Shown: one piece after another, positions 49,962-58,865 of the stretch | Layout: every line of letters starts with the position of its first letter | Position numbering within the stretch: the first letter of the stretch is position 1 | Source: CAWJAP01 sp963834365 | GTDB taxonomy: Bacteria; Acidobacteriota; Vicinamibacteria; Vicinamibacterales; Vicinamibacteraceae | Length of the DNA stretch: 64,000 bases | Direction: 5' to 3' | Assembly: GCA_963834365.1 (NCBI GenBank) | Contig: CAWIBS010000028.1 | Span: 1-64,000, forward strand | The notes under the pieces: generated by a model | What the model was told of the DNA's origin: nothing | Seen by the model: the letters and a program-made list of their open reading frames with translations, nothing else | Database searches by the model: none | Program-made: the position numbers and the translations under genes

Positions 49962-50939
49962 TCACGGCGCCTGGGCGTAGGCGGCGCGGATCGTCCCGGC
50001 CATCCGCGGCGACGCGCCGAAGGCCGGGGCGAGCTCGGTCTGGAGGGTGGCGAGCACTTCGTCGAGCGTCTTGCCCGCCTGCTTCAGCGCCGCGGCGCGC
50101 GTCTGCACCGTGCTCACGAAGCGCTTCGTGTCGGCCATGATCGACGCGTCGCCCATCGCGCCATGGCTGGGCACGACGCGCGCCGGGGCCAGCGCCGCCA
50201 GACGATCCTGGCTCCCGATCCACTGCGACAGGCTGGCGCCGGCGCCCACCGCCGGCAGCAGCTTCATGGCGACGTCGCCGGAGAACAGCACCTTGTCCGG
50301 CTCGACGAAGGTGGCCGTGTCGCCGCGCGTGTGATTGAAGCCCATGGCCAGGAACCGCACGGTGGCTCCGCCGAGGTCGAGCGTGTGTTCCTTCTCGAAG
50401 GTGACGTCGGCCCTGCGGAACTCCGCACCCTGCAGCAGCTCGGCGTGGAGCGGCGAGAAGCCGGCGAAGCGCTTCGCCATCTCGAGGCCGGACGCGGCAA
50501 TCTCGTCGACCTGATCCTTCGAGCGGATCATCTTCGTCGTCGCCGGGAAGCCGCCGGCGCCGAGGTCGTGCTCGGGGTGCACGTGCGTCGTGACGAGATA
50601 CAGCTCGGTGTTCCGGCTGACTTTCGCGACCTCGCGCATCACCGCCGCTCCGTTGCGGGCGCCGAGGCCGGTGTCGATTACCAACGTGGCGCGCGAGCCG
50701 ACGACGATGCCGACATTCGGGACGAGCGGGACGCTGTTGTCGGGGATCACGTAGACGTGAGGGGAGATCTTTTCCGTCGCCCCTTCGCGCACCAGCGGCG
50801 GCACCGGCGGCGCCGCAGGCGTCTGCGCCGGAGCGGCCACCGTTGCCGGAGGGGGCGCGGGCGGCTGCCGTGCCGCCGCCGTCGTGCCCACGAGCGCCGC
50901 GAGCGCGGCGACCACCATCATCGAACGTCGTCCATCCAT
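49962..50939 (-). CDS. Secreted metallo-beta-lactamase-fold hydrolase with HxHxEH motif
   Basis: Intact, 325 residues. Signal peptide MMVVAALAALVGTTAAARQ, a proline-rich linker, then KISPHVYVIPDNSVPLVPNV. LVTTHVHPEHDLGAGGF is the metal motif, reading HxHxEH where HxHxDH is usual. MGFNHTRGDTATFV, VLFSGDVAMKLLP and ARVVPSHGAMGD supply the later ligands. It resembles the SoxH/quinoprotein-relay-type branch of the fold. The Asp-to-Glu change could alter metal binding. It begins nine bases after the M16 fragment's stop, which suggests it was once the second gene of an M16 operon. Confidence 0.83.
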   Translation of the reverse strand: MDGRRSMMVVAALAALVGTTAAARQPPAPPPATVAAPAQTPAAPPVPPLVREGATEKISPHVYVIPDNSVPLVPNVGIVVGSRATLVIDTGLGARNGAAVMREVAKVSRNTELYLVTTHVHPEHDLGAGGFPATTKMIRSKDQVDEIAASGLEMAKRFAGFSPLHAELLQGAEFRRADVTFEKEHTLDLGGATVRFLAMGFNHTRGDTATFVEPDKVLFSGDVAMKLLPAVGAGASLSQWIGSQDRLAALAPARVVPSHGAMGDASIMADTKRFVSTVQTRAAALKQAGKTLDEVLATLQTELAPAFGASPRMAGTIRAAYAQAP

Positions 50940-50947
50940 GGCGATCC

Positions 50948-51061
50948 TCAGTTCGACTTGCCGCTCGCGTCGAGCCGGACGACCTCGCCCAGCTCGAGCG
51001 CGCGGATGCCCGCCTCGATCTTCACGAGATCGCCGACGACGAGCCAGACGATCTCGTTCGT
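50948..51061 (-). pseudogene. M16 zinc-peptidase C-terminal fragment
   Basis: The last 37 residues of an M16-family processing peptidase remain: TNEIVWLVVGDLVKIEAGIR, ALELGEVVRLDASGKSN and a TGA at 50948. VWLVVGDLxKIExxIRxLxLGEVVRLD is the usual end of acidobacterial M16 proteins. Upstream, the sequence changes within five bases to the stop of the PcaB-like gene, so the rest of the gene has been replaced. Confidence 0.6.
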
Positions 51062-51066
51062 CCAAA

Positions 51067-52422
51067 TCAACCTGCGACGCTCGTTCGATGGGCAAGGACC
51101 CGATCGACCATTTGCGGCGCCATCCCAAGATAGTTGATCGGATTCGTGAGTTGCTCGATGAGCGCCTGATCCAGGCGACTGGATACTTCTGGCATGCTGT
51201 TCAAGACGCTGGCAAGGGTACCGCCTTGCTCGTTCACTATTCGACAGGCGGCGTACACAACGTCGTGCGCGTCTTGGCGGCCCACATAGGGGGCGAGCCC
51301 CATCATCACCGCCTCCGCGACGATCAACCCGTTCGACATACTCAGGTTCGTGCGCATTCTGTCTTCGTCGACAATCAGACCGCCGAGCATGAATTTAGCC
51401 TGATGCAGCGCGCCCGCCGTCAAGATGAAACTCTCGGGAAGGGCGATCCACTCCGCGTGCCAGGGGCCGGTGGCGCGCTCAAAGTCCTGAACCATCGCGT
51501 CGAGCATGAGGCCGGCATGCTGCCGCACTGCCTTGGCCGCCGCACAGATCAGTTCGCTGGAGATCGGATTCCGCTTCTGCGGCATCGTGCTGCTCGCGCC
51601 ACGACCTTTTACGAACGGTTCGTACACCTCGGCGAACTCCGTCGCGGCCATCAGCATGACATCGCAGGCGACCTTGGCGAGCGAACCGGTCAGCAGACCC
51701 AGGAAGTTCACCGCTTCGGCCAACCCGTCCCGCGCGACATGCCACGTCGCCACAGGGACTCCCAGGTCGAGCTCCTCCATCAGTGCCGCCTGCACCTCGA
51801 GCCCGCGATCGCCAAGAGACGCAAGGGTTCCAGCAGCGCCGCCGAATTCACCGACCAGGACCCGCGGTCGCAACTGTTGCAGCCGTTCGGCATGCCGGTC
51901 GAACATCGAGAGCCAGACCGCCACCTTGTAACCGAACGTCACCGGCAACGCCTGCTGCAGGTGGGTGCGACCGGCCATTGGCGTGTTGCGGTGGCGTTGA
52001 GCGAGTCCGACGAGAATGCTGCGCAACTCGATGAGATCGGATTCAATCACCAGCAGCGCATCGCGGACCTGCAGGACAACGGCGGTGTCCATGATGTCCT
52101 GCGTGGTGGCACCCCAGTGAACATAGCGGCCGGATTCGCCGGAGAGCCTGGCAAGCTGGTGCACGAGCGGCAGGATCGGGTAGCCCACGATCTCGGTTTC
52201 GCGCCGCAGTAAGTCGAAATCAAGCGCATCGATGTTCGAACGAGCCGCGATTTCGTGCGCGGCTTCGGGCGGAATCACGCCGCAGCGTGCTTGAGCCCGT
52301 GCGAGTGCGACCTCCGTGTCCACGTACCGCGACACCAGCGCGCGATCGTCAAAAATCTCGCGCATGCGCGGAGTGCCGAAGGAGTTCCGGAAGAGAACGG
52401 AATCGAACACGGTGGTGGCCAC
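51067..52422 (-). CDS. PcaB-like lyase (class II fumarase/aspartase superfamily)
   Basis: Intact, 451 residues. VHWGATTQDIMDTA (residues 101-114), AGRTHLQQALPVTFGYK (150-166) and the signature GASSTMPQKRNPISSE (275-290) are the three conserved regions of the superfamily; the flexible SSTMP loop holds the catalytic serine. The balance of features fits 3-carboxy-cis,cis-muconate cycloisomerase or an adenylosuccinate-lyase-like enzyme from aromatic or amino-acid catabolism; lack of other protocatechuate genes nearby leaves this open. It is divergent from a porin, which could import the substrate. Its neighbour on the other side is a severed M16 gene, so the pair may have arrived by insertion. 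Confidence 0.85.
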   Translation of the reverse strand: MATTVFDSVLFRNSFGTPRMREIFDDRALVSRYVDTEVALARAQARCGVIPPEAAHEIAARSNIDALDFDLLRRETEIVGYPILPLVHQLARLSGESGRYVHWGATTQDIMDTAVVLQVRDALLVIESDLIELRSILVGLAQRHRNTPMAGRTHLQQALPVTFGYKVAVWLSMFDRHAERLQQLRPRVLVGEFGGAAGTLASLGDRGLEVQAALMEELDLGVPVATWHVARDGLAEAVNFLGLLTGSLAKVACDVMLMAATEFAEVYEPFVKGRGASSTMPQKRNPISSELICAAAKAVRQHAGLMLDAMVQDFERATGPWHAEWIALPESFILTAGALHQAKFMLGGLIVDEDRMRTNLSMSNGLIVAEAVMMGLAPYVGRQDAHDVVYAACRIVNEQGGTLASVLNSMPEVSSRLDQALIEQLTNPINYLGMAPQMVDRVLAHRTSVAG

Positions 52423-52737
52423 GGCAACGTCCTCTCCATTGGACGGGATCCCAAGCGTTCACCCGCGTCAGCCGCGAGCGTGAACCAGCCCTGCTGATTC
52501 GCGACTCAGTATGCCCCTGCTCGACCCACGGCGAGCCTCCGGGATCTCGGAGGGGCTCCGTCGGACCGGATATGCGATGCCCGCTTGGAGCCGTGCTGAC
52601 GAAAACACGTGGGATCTACGCCGGCAGCTCTGGCACACGACGTGCTCTTGGCGGTGATGCCGTTCGCGGCGCTGTTGCACAGTCGCCAGCCGCGAAGGGC
52701 GCTCCGTGCGCACTGACACGGCGGCGTTCATTTCGGC
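52423..52737. other. Divergent control region of the lyase and porin
   Basis: No gene is seen. It contains copy A of a 32-base repeat (52544-52575), given separately, within a stem-forming stretch. Promoters for both divergent genes should lie here. Confidence 0.5.
52544..52575. repeat. 32-base dispersed repeat, copy A
   Basis: It matches 62749-62780 at 29 of 32 positions, and four more bases (CGGG) match to the left. The core CGGAGGGGCTCCG is a near-palindrome. It lies upstream of the porin. The three mismatches do not keep a codon phase, so the conservation looks non-coding. Confidence 0.6.
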
Positions 52738-54154
52738 ATGGCTTCGGGAGGGACATTTCACGTGTCGATACCCCGCGCATTCATCAAGGCTTCAACTGCA
52801 TTGGCGTTGACGTCAGTGACGTTCTTCACGACTTCTGCCTTCGGACAATCTCCCGCCCCGGTGCCGGCCGCGGATGCCGCGTTGACTACCCCAGCGGCGG
52901 CGACAGAGTCAGCAGGCACTTCCGTACAGCCGGCATCCGGTGCCGCACCACAGACGAATCCCGATCGTTATAGAGATGGAATCATCATCTGGGAAACTCC
53001 CCCAGACGCCAAGGTGCCGTTCCTGCTGAAGTTCAACGTCAATACCCAACTCCGATATCTCAACACCCTTGATAGCGACGAGACGTTCACCGACCACCTG
53101 GGCGTTGCCCGCGAGGTGCACACGCGCAACGACATCACGGTGAATCGCGCGATGTTCATCCTGGGCGGCTACATTTTCGACCAGAGGGCGCTCTACAGCT
53201 TCACCGTCTGGACGTCCGCCGGGGCCGCGTCGATCATCGTCGCCAGCAACATTGGCTGGCGGTTCAGCAAGGCCCTCTCGATCACCGGGGGATACACTGG
53301 CGTTCCAGGCAGTCGATCACTGGTGGCCACGTTCCCATTCTTCACGGCAACCGACAGGAGCATGGCTGACAACTTCTTCCGGCCCGGGTTCACTCAGGGG
53401 GCCTGGGCGAACGGAGAACCCGTGAAGGGCCTGAACTATCTGGCGTTCGTCGGCAATGGCCTCAATACCCTGAGTATCTCGGCAAACAAGATCGATACGC
53501 ATCTGCTGTTGTCCGGCAGCGTCTGGTGGGAACCGCTGGGACGCCTACGGGGAACCCGGCAAGTCACGCAACATGTACGATGATTATTTCGCCTCCAACG
53601 ACGTTCGCATTCGACTTGGCACCTCGTTTACGAAATCCCGGGAGGACCGTTTTTCAAATCTCGATCAATCGAGTCCCGAGAACACGTCACTGTACAACTC
53701 CGACGGCGTGCTTTTCTTCTCGACCGGAGCGCTTGCGCCGGGTGTAACGATCGACCAGGCCACGTACAGGATGTGGGCGGCCGATGGCGGCATCAAGTGG
53801 AAAGGGCTTGCGGTCAACGGGCAATACTTCATGCGCTGGCTGACTGAGTTCGAAGCCGACGGACCGCTGCCGCTCACCTCCACATTCGATCAAGGCGGCG
53901 AGATCTCGGCGAGTTGGTTTGTCGGGCCGAAAACGTGGATGCTGTATGGCCGCGGATCGTGGGTCCGCGGGGAGTTCGGCGACTCTCATGAGTATGGCGG
54001 TGGGGTGAAGTGGTTTTTCCTGCCGACCGAGCGACTGTGGATGAACACAGAGCTGTTCCGGGTGCACAGGGCTCCTTATAGCGGGGCCTTTACTCCGTAT
54101 ACCGCAGGTATGACGGGCTGGGTGCCGATGTTGCAGACGGTCCTCGCTTTTTGA
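52738..54154 (+). CDS. Outer-membrane porin (OprP/OprO-like), one frameshift
   Basis: A signal peptide (STALALTSVTFFTTSAFGQS) and an Ala/Pro-rich spacer precede alternating beta strands: FLLKFNVNTQLRYLNTLDS, VNRAMFILGGYIFDQRALYS, YSFTVWTSAGAASIIVASNI. A frame change near 53540 joins MYDDYFASNDVRIRLGTSFT, GIKWKGLAVNGQYFMRWL and the last strands ending MLQTVLAF with a terminal Phe, as in outer-membrane barrels. About 470 residues, which fits a 16-18-strand phosphate-selective-type porin fold. Specificity cannot be read. It is divergent from the PcaB-like gene, which suggests shared substrate uptake and use. Confidence 0.78.
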
Positions 54155-54170
54155 GGAGGTCTGCGACAGC

Positions 54171-56835
54171 CTAGTCGCTCCGGAGCGCGGTGAGCGCGTC
54201 GACTCGCATCGCCCGGCGTGTGGGCACGTAACAGGCCAGCAACGTCACCACGGCAACCGACCCGGCAACGCTGACGAAGGTCGAGCGGATGCGAGCGCGC
54301 TGATCCCGTGGAGCTCGCTGGCGATCCATCGCGTCATGATCAGCGACCCCGCGACGCCGAGCGTGATTCCGCCAAGGCAGCACGCGGCGCCCTCCCGCAT
54401 GATCGAGCCACCAGATGTCCCGCCGACGGGCGCCGAGCGCGAGCCGGATGCCGATGTCGCGGGTGCGCCTCGCGACGAGAAACGACAGGACGCCATAGAC
54501 CCCGATGATCCCCAGCGCCAGGGCGAGCGCCGCGAACGAGGCGAACACGGTCGTCGTCGCCGCGGGCGCCGAGACGGCTTGCGAGACCATCGTTCGCATG
54601 GCGCGCACGTCGCTCACGGCCACGTCGCGGCTGATGGCCGCGACCACGCGGCGCACCAGGCCGCCCACCTGCGCTTCGTCGGCGGCGCTGCGGAGCGTGA
54701 GCGACATCTCCGCGGGCAGCCGGCCCCCTTCGAGGGTGGCATGCGAGGCATGGGGCAGGTAGACCGTTCCGGCAATCCACCCCGGCTCGCTTCTCGTCAG
54801 GTCGATCACGCGCGGACATCGGAGACCACCCCGACGACGGTGTGCCACTCCCGTTCACCCACGACCCGCATGTGCCTGCCGATGGCGGCCTGAGCTGGCC
54901 AGAAGCGTCTGGCCGTGGACGCAGTGACGATTGCGACGCGCGTGCCGCCGGCGAGGTCGGCCATGTCGAAACCGCGGCCGGATTCGAATCGGAATCCCCA
55001 TCACGCGAAAGTAGTCGGGGGTGACCACGTTCAACCAGAAGAGCGGTGCGGCCTTTCCCGCCCCGGCCACGTAGCCTTCGATGTCGAACGACCGCTTCGG
55101 CACGGCGCCGGCGAGCGGCAGGGCGTTCACGAGCGCCGCGCCCGATGCTTCCGGAGCCGCCTGGAGACGCCCAATCAGCTCGCGATAAAACGTCGAGGCA
55201 CCGCGCGGGCTCACGGCAGACCGACTCGCTGGGCGAGATGCGGGCGGTCACTACCTGCGCGGATTGAAACCCCGGGTCCACGCCCGCGAGCAGCCAGAGG
55301 CTGCGAATGAGCAACCCCGCGCCAGTCACCAGCAGCACAGCGAGGGCAATCTGCCCCATGGCGAGCGCCGTGCGAAGACGCAGCGACGCCGACGAACCGC
55401 CGCCGCGGCCGCCCGATTCGAGCGCCTGTGTCAGGTTGGCCCGCCGCGCCTGCAGGATGGGCGCGAGACCGAAGGCACAGCCCGTCACGATCGCGAGCGT
55501 GCCCGCGAACGCCAGGACGCGCCAGTTCATCTGGACTTCGGCCAGCCGCGGCGTGTCGATCGGCAGCGCACGTTTGAGGATGGCGAGGGCCTGCCCGGCC
55601 AGCAGCAGCCCGAGGCCGGCGCCGAGCGCGGCGAGCAGCACGCTCTCGGTGAGCAGTTGCCGTACGATGCGTCCCGGGCCGGCGCCGAGCGCGGCGCGCA
55701 GGCTGATCTCCCGCTCGCGCACCGCGGCCCGCGAAAGCGACAGGTTTGCCACGTTGGCGCACGCAATCACGAGCACGAGCGCCACCGCGCCGAAGAGGAT
55801 TGCCAGCCGCGTCTGCACCGGCGACACGAGGCGCGTCTGCAGCGGGACCACGGCGATGTCCTTGTTCCAGTCGGCGGGCATCTTCCACGGGAAGAGCGCC
55901 CCGACGCCGGACTGGAACAGGCGGACCTCGGCGTGCGCCTGTGCCAGCGTCGCGCCCGGCCGCAAGCGGCCGATCAGGGGCATGAAGTCCCCGGCCCAGT
56001 ACCCGACGGTGTCGCGGAGGTCGTGGCGCAACGGCAGCCACATTCGTGTCTCCGGCGACGGAAACCGGAATGGCGCCGGCATCACACCCACGATCTCTCG
56101 ACTCACGCCGTCGACGACGATGGAGCGGCCGACGATGTCGGGGCGGGATCCGAATCGCTGCTGCCAGAGGCCCTGGCTGAGGACGACGACGCGGTCGTGC
56201 CCGGCGACGTCCTCGCCCGGGCGGAAGATCCGTCCGAGCGCGGCGGGTGCGCCCAGGACCTCGAACAGCTCGGCCGAGACCAGCGCGCCGGAGACGCGCA
56301 CGGCCTCGCCGTCTCCCGTCAGCGTGAATGCCTTGCCGTCGGCATAGGCCGCCACGTCCAGCGTCCTCGCCCGTTCGCGCAGCGCCGCGAACGCGCCATT
56401 GGGATAGGAGCCGGTGACCGCGACGAGCTGCGCTGCGGCAGGAAACGGCAGCGGTCGAACGAGGATGGCGTCGACCAGGCTGAAGATCGCCGCGTTGGCA
56501 CCGATACCGAGCGCGAGCGTGAGCGTCGCGACGAGCGTGAATCCCGGCGTCCGCCGCAGCGTGCGCAACCCGTAGGCGGCATCCTGGCGCAAGGCGTCGA
56601 GCAGGCCGACGCGCCGCTCGTCGCGGCAGCGCTCTTTCGCCAGATCGACGCCGCCAAACGCGCGCCGCGCCGCGGCGTCGGCCTCGCGCGGAGTCAGGCC
56701 CTTCGCCACCAGTTCCTCGATCCGGCGCTCGAGGTGATAGCGCATCTCCTCGTCGAGCTCCGCATCCACGCGACCGCGCCTGAGCAGCGATCGCAACCGC
56801 AAGGGCACCGTATACGACCAGCGTTCGATGCGCAT
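54171..56835 (-). CDS. ADOP-type permease downstream of PadR, frameshifted
   Basis: The first 540 residues are unbroken: LRLRSLLRRGRVDAELDEEM (cytoplasmic ADOP start), FTLVATLTLALGIGANAAIF, DRVVVLSQGLWQQRFGSRPD, LILFGAVALVLVIACANVAN-type first FtsX domain, SLRAALGAGPGRIVRQLLTE, and AMGQIALAVLLVTGAGLLIR opening the second half. Breaks near 55220, 54975, 54815 and 54400-54300 affect the second periplasmic domain and final FtsX domain (ALGIIGVYGVLSFLVARRTR, IGIRLALGARRRDIWW), which ends MRVDALTALRSD at 54171. It follows the PadR stop by 27 bases. ADOPs may act on macrolide-like compounds or lipoproteins, but no substrate is established here. Confidence 0.88.
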
Positions 56836-56862
56836 GACCCCTCGCGCAGCCTGAGCCGACGC

Positions 56863-57198
56863 TCAGGCGGTCTTCAACTTGACGACACGGGTGATGGCTG
56901 CCGACAGCCGCGTCCAGCTGTCCGCCTCACGCTCGAGGTGCCTGCGGCCAGGACGGCTGAGCGAGTAGTACTTGGCGCGACGGTTGTTCTCGCTGGCGCG
57001 CCATTCCGCCGTGATCCACCCCTCCTGCTCGAGCTTGTGGAGGGCCGGGTAGAGCGACCCGTCGCTGACCTGCAGCACGCCGTCGGACACCTGTCTCAGA
57101 CGCTGGCTGATCGCGTAGCCGTTCAGCGGCTCGAGCGCGAGCACTTTCAGCAGCAGCAGGTCGAGCGTGCCCTGCACGAGGTCGGGAGGCTTGCTCAT
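56863..57198 (-). CDS. PadR-family transcriptional regulator
   Basis: Intact, 111 residues. MSKPPDLVQGTLDLLLLKVL, LNGYAISQRLRQVS, QVSDGSLYPALHKLEQEGWI, SENNRRAKYYSLSRPGRRHL and SAAITRVVKLKTA cover the whole fold. No strong ribosome site is visible. A 15-base perfect palindrome 20 bases upstream of the ATG and a second weaker copy 33 bases further on are the likely operators. The ADOP gene follows in the same direction. Confidence 0.92.
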   Translation of the reverse strand: MSKPPDLVQGTLDLLLLKVLALEPLNGYAISQRLRQVSDGVLQVSDGSLYPALHKLEQEGWITAEWRASENNRRAKYYSLSRPGRRHLEREADSWTRLSAAITRVVKLKTA

Positions 57199-57217
57199 GG
57201 TGTGTCTCGTCTTCTCT

Positions 57218-57232
57218 ACTCGGTGACCGAGT
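57218..57232 (-). promoter_or_regulatory. 15-base perfect palindrome upstream of PadR (operator O1)
   Basis: ACTCGGT-G-ACCGAGT is exact on both arms and lies 20 bases before the PadR start. A degenerate second site (CTCGGTAAGCAAGT, 57252-57265) is centred 33 bases away, close to three helical turns, so two dimers could sit on the same face of the DNA. Confidence 0.7.
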
Positions 57233-57333
57233 GGAGCATAGACGATCTCCCCTCGGTAAGCAAGTGGAAGCGTGTGGTCGGTCTGGACGGTGCTTGCCCG
57301 GCTCGCGTCGGCTCGAGCCAGACCATGACGAAC

Positions 57334-58573
57334 CTAAAGGGAGCGTTCCAGCCACTCCCATGCATCCGTCTGCATCTGGACGTTGAACTGGTGGGGCGCC
57401 TCGTAGAGCCGGCATCGCTGACGCTCCGGTGCGCCCGCCTTGCGGAAGCACTGCTCGATCTTCGCGAAAGCGGCCTTGACGCCCTCCGGTGGAAACAACG
57501 AATCCTTCGACCCGTTGATGACCAGGATCGAGCGTGGAGCAATGAGCGCGGCGAGGTCGGGCAGATCCAGATAGCGGTAGAGCCCGACGATGTGGAATGT
57601 CAGGCCGATCGAGTTGACGATGTGCCGCCTGATGTGCGAACCGAAGGACGACATCCATCCCGACCGCGACCGCCGCCTTGATGCGGGGATCGAGCGCCGC
57701 CAGCACGAAGCTGCGATAGCCTCCGACGGACAGCCCCACGCATCCGAGCCGACGGCGGTCCACCTCGGGCCGCGTCGCGAGATAGTCGAGCGTCCGCATG
57801 TCATCCCACAGCATGACGCCCGGCCACGTGATGCCCGCGGCGAGCAGGCTCCGCGCCACGAGCTGCTCGCCCTGCTGCGATCGCCGATTGAACGCCGCCA
57901 CGTCCTCCTTCGTCATCGTCTGCGGATCGCGATACGAAGGCGGGTCGTCGTCGAGCAGCATGCGGCGCTCGCCCCAGTAGAACATGTCGATCGTGATGAC
58001 GACGTAGCCGCGGCGGACCAGCTCGGTGGCGAGGCTCGTTCCGCCATAGAGCTGCTTCTTGAAGTCGGTCAGCAGTGCGGGCTCGTCGTCGAGCTGCACG
58101 ACCTTGTCCTTCCCCCACACATAGAAGCCGCCGTGACAATGCAGCAGCACGATACCGGGCGCCGGACGCGTCCCGTGCTTCGGAATGAGCACGTATGCCG
58201 GCACGCGCAGATCGGGGGTCGTCTGAAACGTCAGGTACTCCTGAACGTAGTCGCCCCGATCCTCACGTCGGATGACTTCGGGTTGCGGTGCGACTGCCGG
58301 AGGCGTGTAGAAGAGGTGTTCGAGCACTTTGGCCCGGGCGATCTTCTGCCAGGGCGCGAGGCCCCGGAATCGGCCCTGCAGGTAGGACAGCTCGAACCGC
58401 GAGCGATCGGCCTGCTTCTGGACGAACGGGAACAGCGTGCCGATATGCGAGCTGGTCTGTGACGCTGCGGGAGGCTCCTGAAAGGAGCGGAGGTCCGAGA
58501 GCACGGAAGGGCGAGCGGCCACGAGACCGCTGCCGCCCAACCACTCGCAGAACTGGCGTCGGGAAACGGACAC
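57334..58573 (-). CDS. AXE1/dienelactone-hydrolase-type secreted esterase, one frameshift
   Basis: GTG at 58573 follows GGAGGTG by about six bases and starts a twin-arginine-type leader (VSVSRRQFCEWLGGSGLVAA). LTFQTTPDLRVPAYVLIPKH, PGIVLLHCHGGFYVWGKDK and RLGCVGLSVGGYRSFVLAAL are the hydrolase blocks, GLSVGG being the nucleophile elbow. After a frame change near 57640, LVINGSKDSLFPPEGVKAAF holds the acid residue and RLYEAPHQFNVQMQTDAWEW the catalytic His. At about 410 residues it has one domain, unlike the genes at 32284 and 42491. It probably cleaves acetyl or similar esters outside the cytoplasm. Confidence 0.83.
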
Positions 58574-58636
58574 GGACGCACCTCCTGCCCGGGCTACAGG
58601 GCGCGGCCCACCGGTCATGACGCGAGGAGCGACGTC

Positions 58637-58837
58637 TCATGACGGGAGGTCCGCGGCGCATCTTATCAACCCTGCCAGAAGGCGGTTGGTCAACTCCAGC
58701 TCCGATCGAGCCAGGCGGATGAGCCAGTAGACGCGTGTCCGGATTGCCCGCCCTTTCGCGTAGTTCCTAACAAGAACGCCGCGCCGAACTGGCGCGGAGT
58801 CCTGCGAGCCAGCACCGGCAGACCAGCCAGTTGGCAC
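58637..58837 (-). other. Coding-like fragment between divergent genes
   Basis: The minus strand holds RNYAKGRAIRTRVYWLIRLA followed by RSELELTNRLLAGLIRCAAD, which looks like two helices of a real protein. There is no ribosome site, and upstream is low-quality sequence. The family is not recognised. It may be a remnant. Confidence 0.3.
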
Positions 58838-58865
58838 GCCCGCGCACGGTCAAAGGAGCACCCTC

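Noticed and set aside
55264..57681. Very long plus-strand open frame opposite the ADOP and PadR genes
   Set aside because: It is the complement of conserved ADOP and PadR coding sequence and has the Arg/Gln-rich composition of a GC-rich shadow frame.
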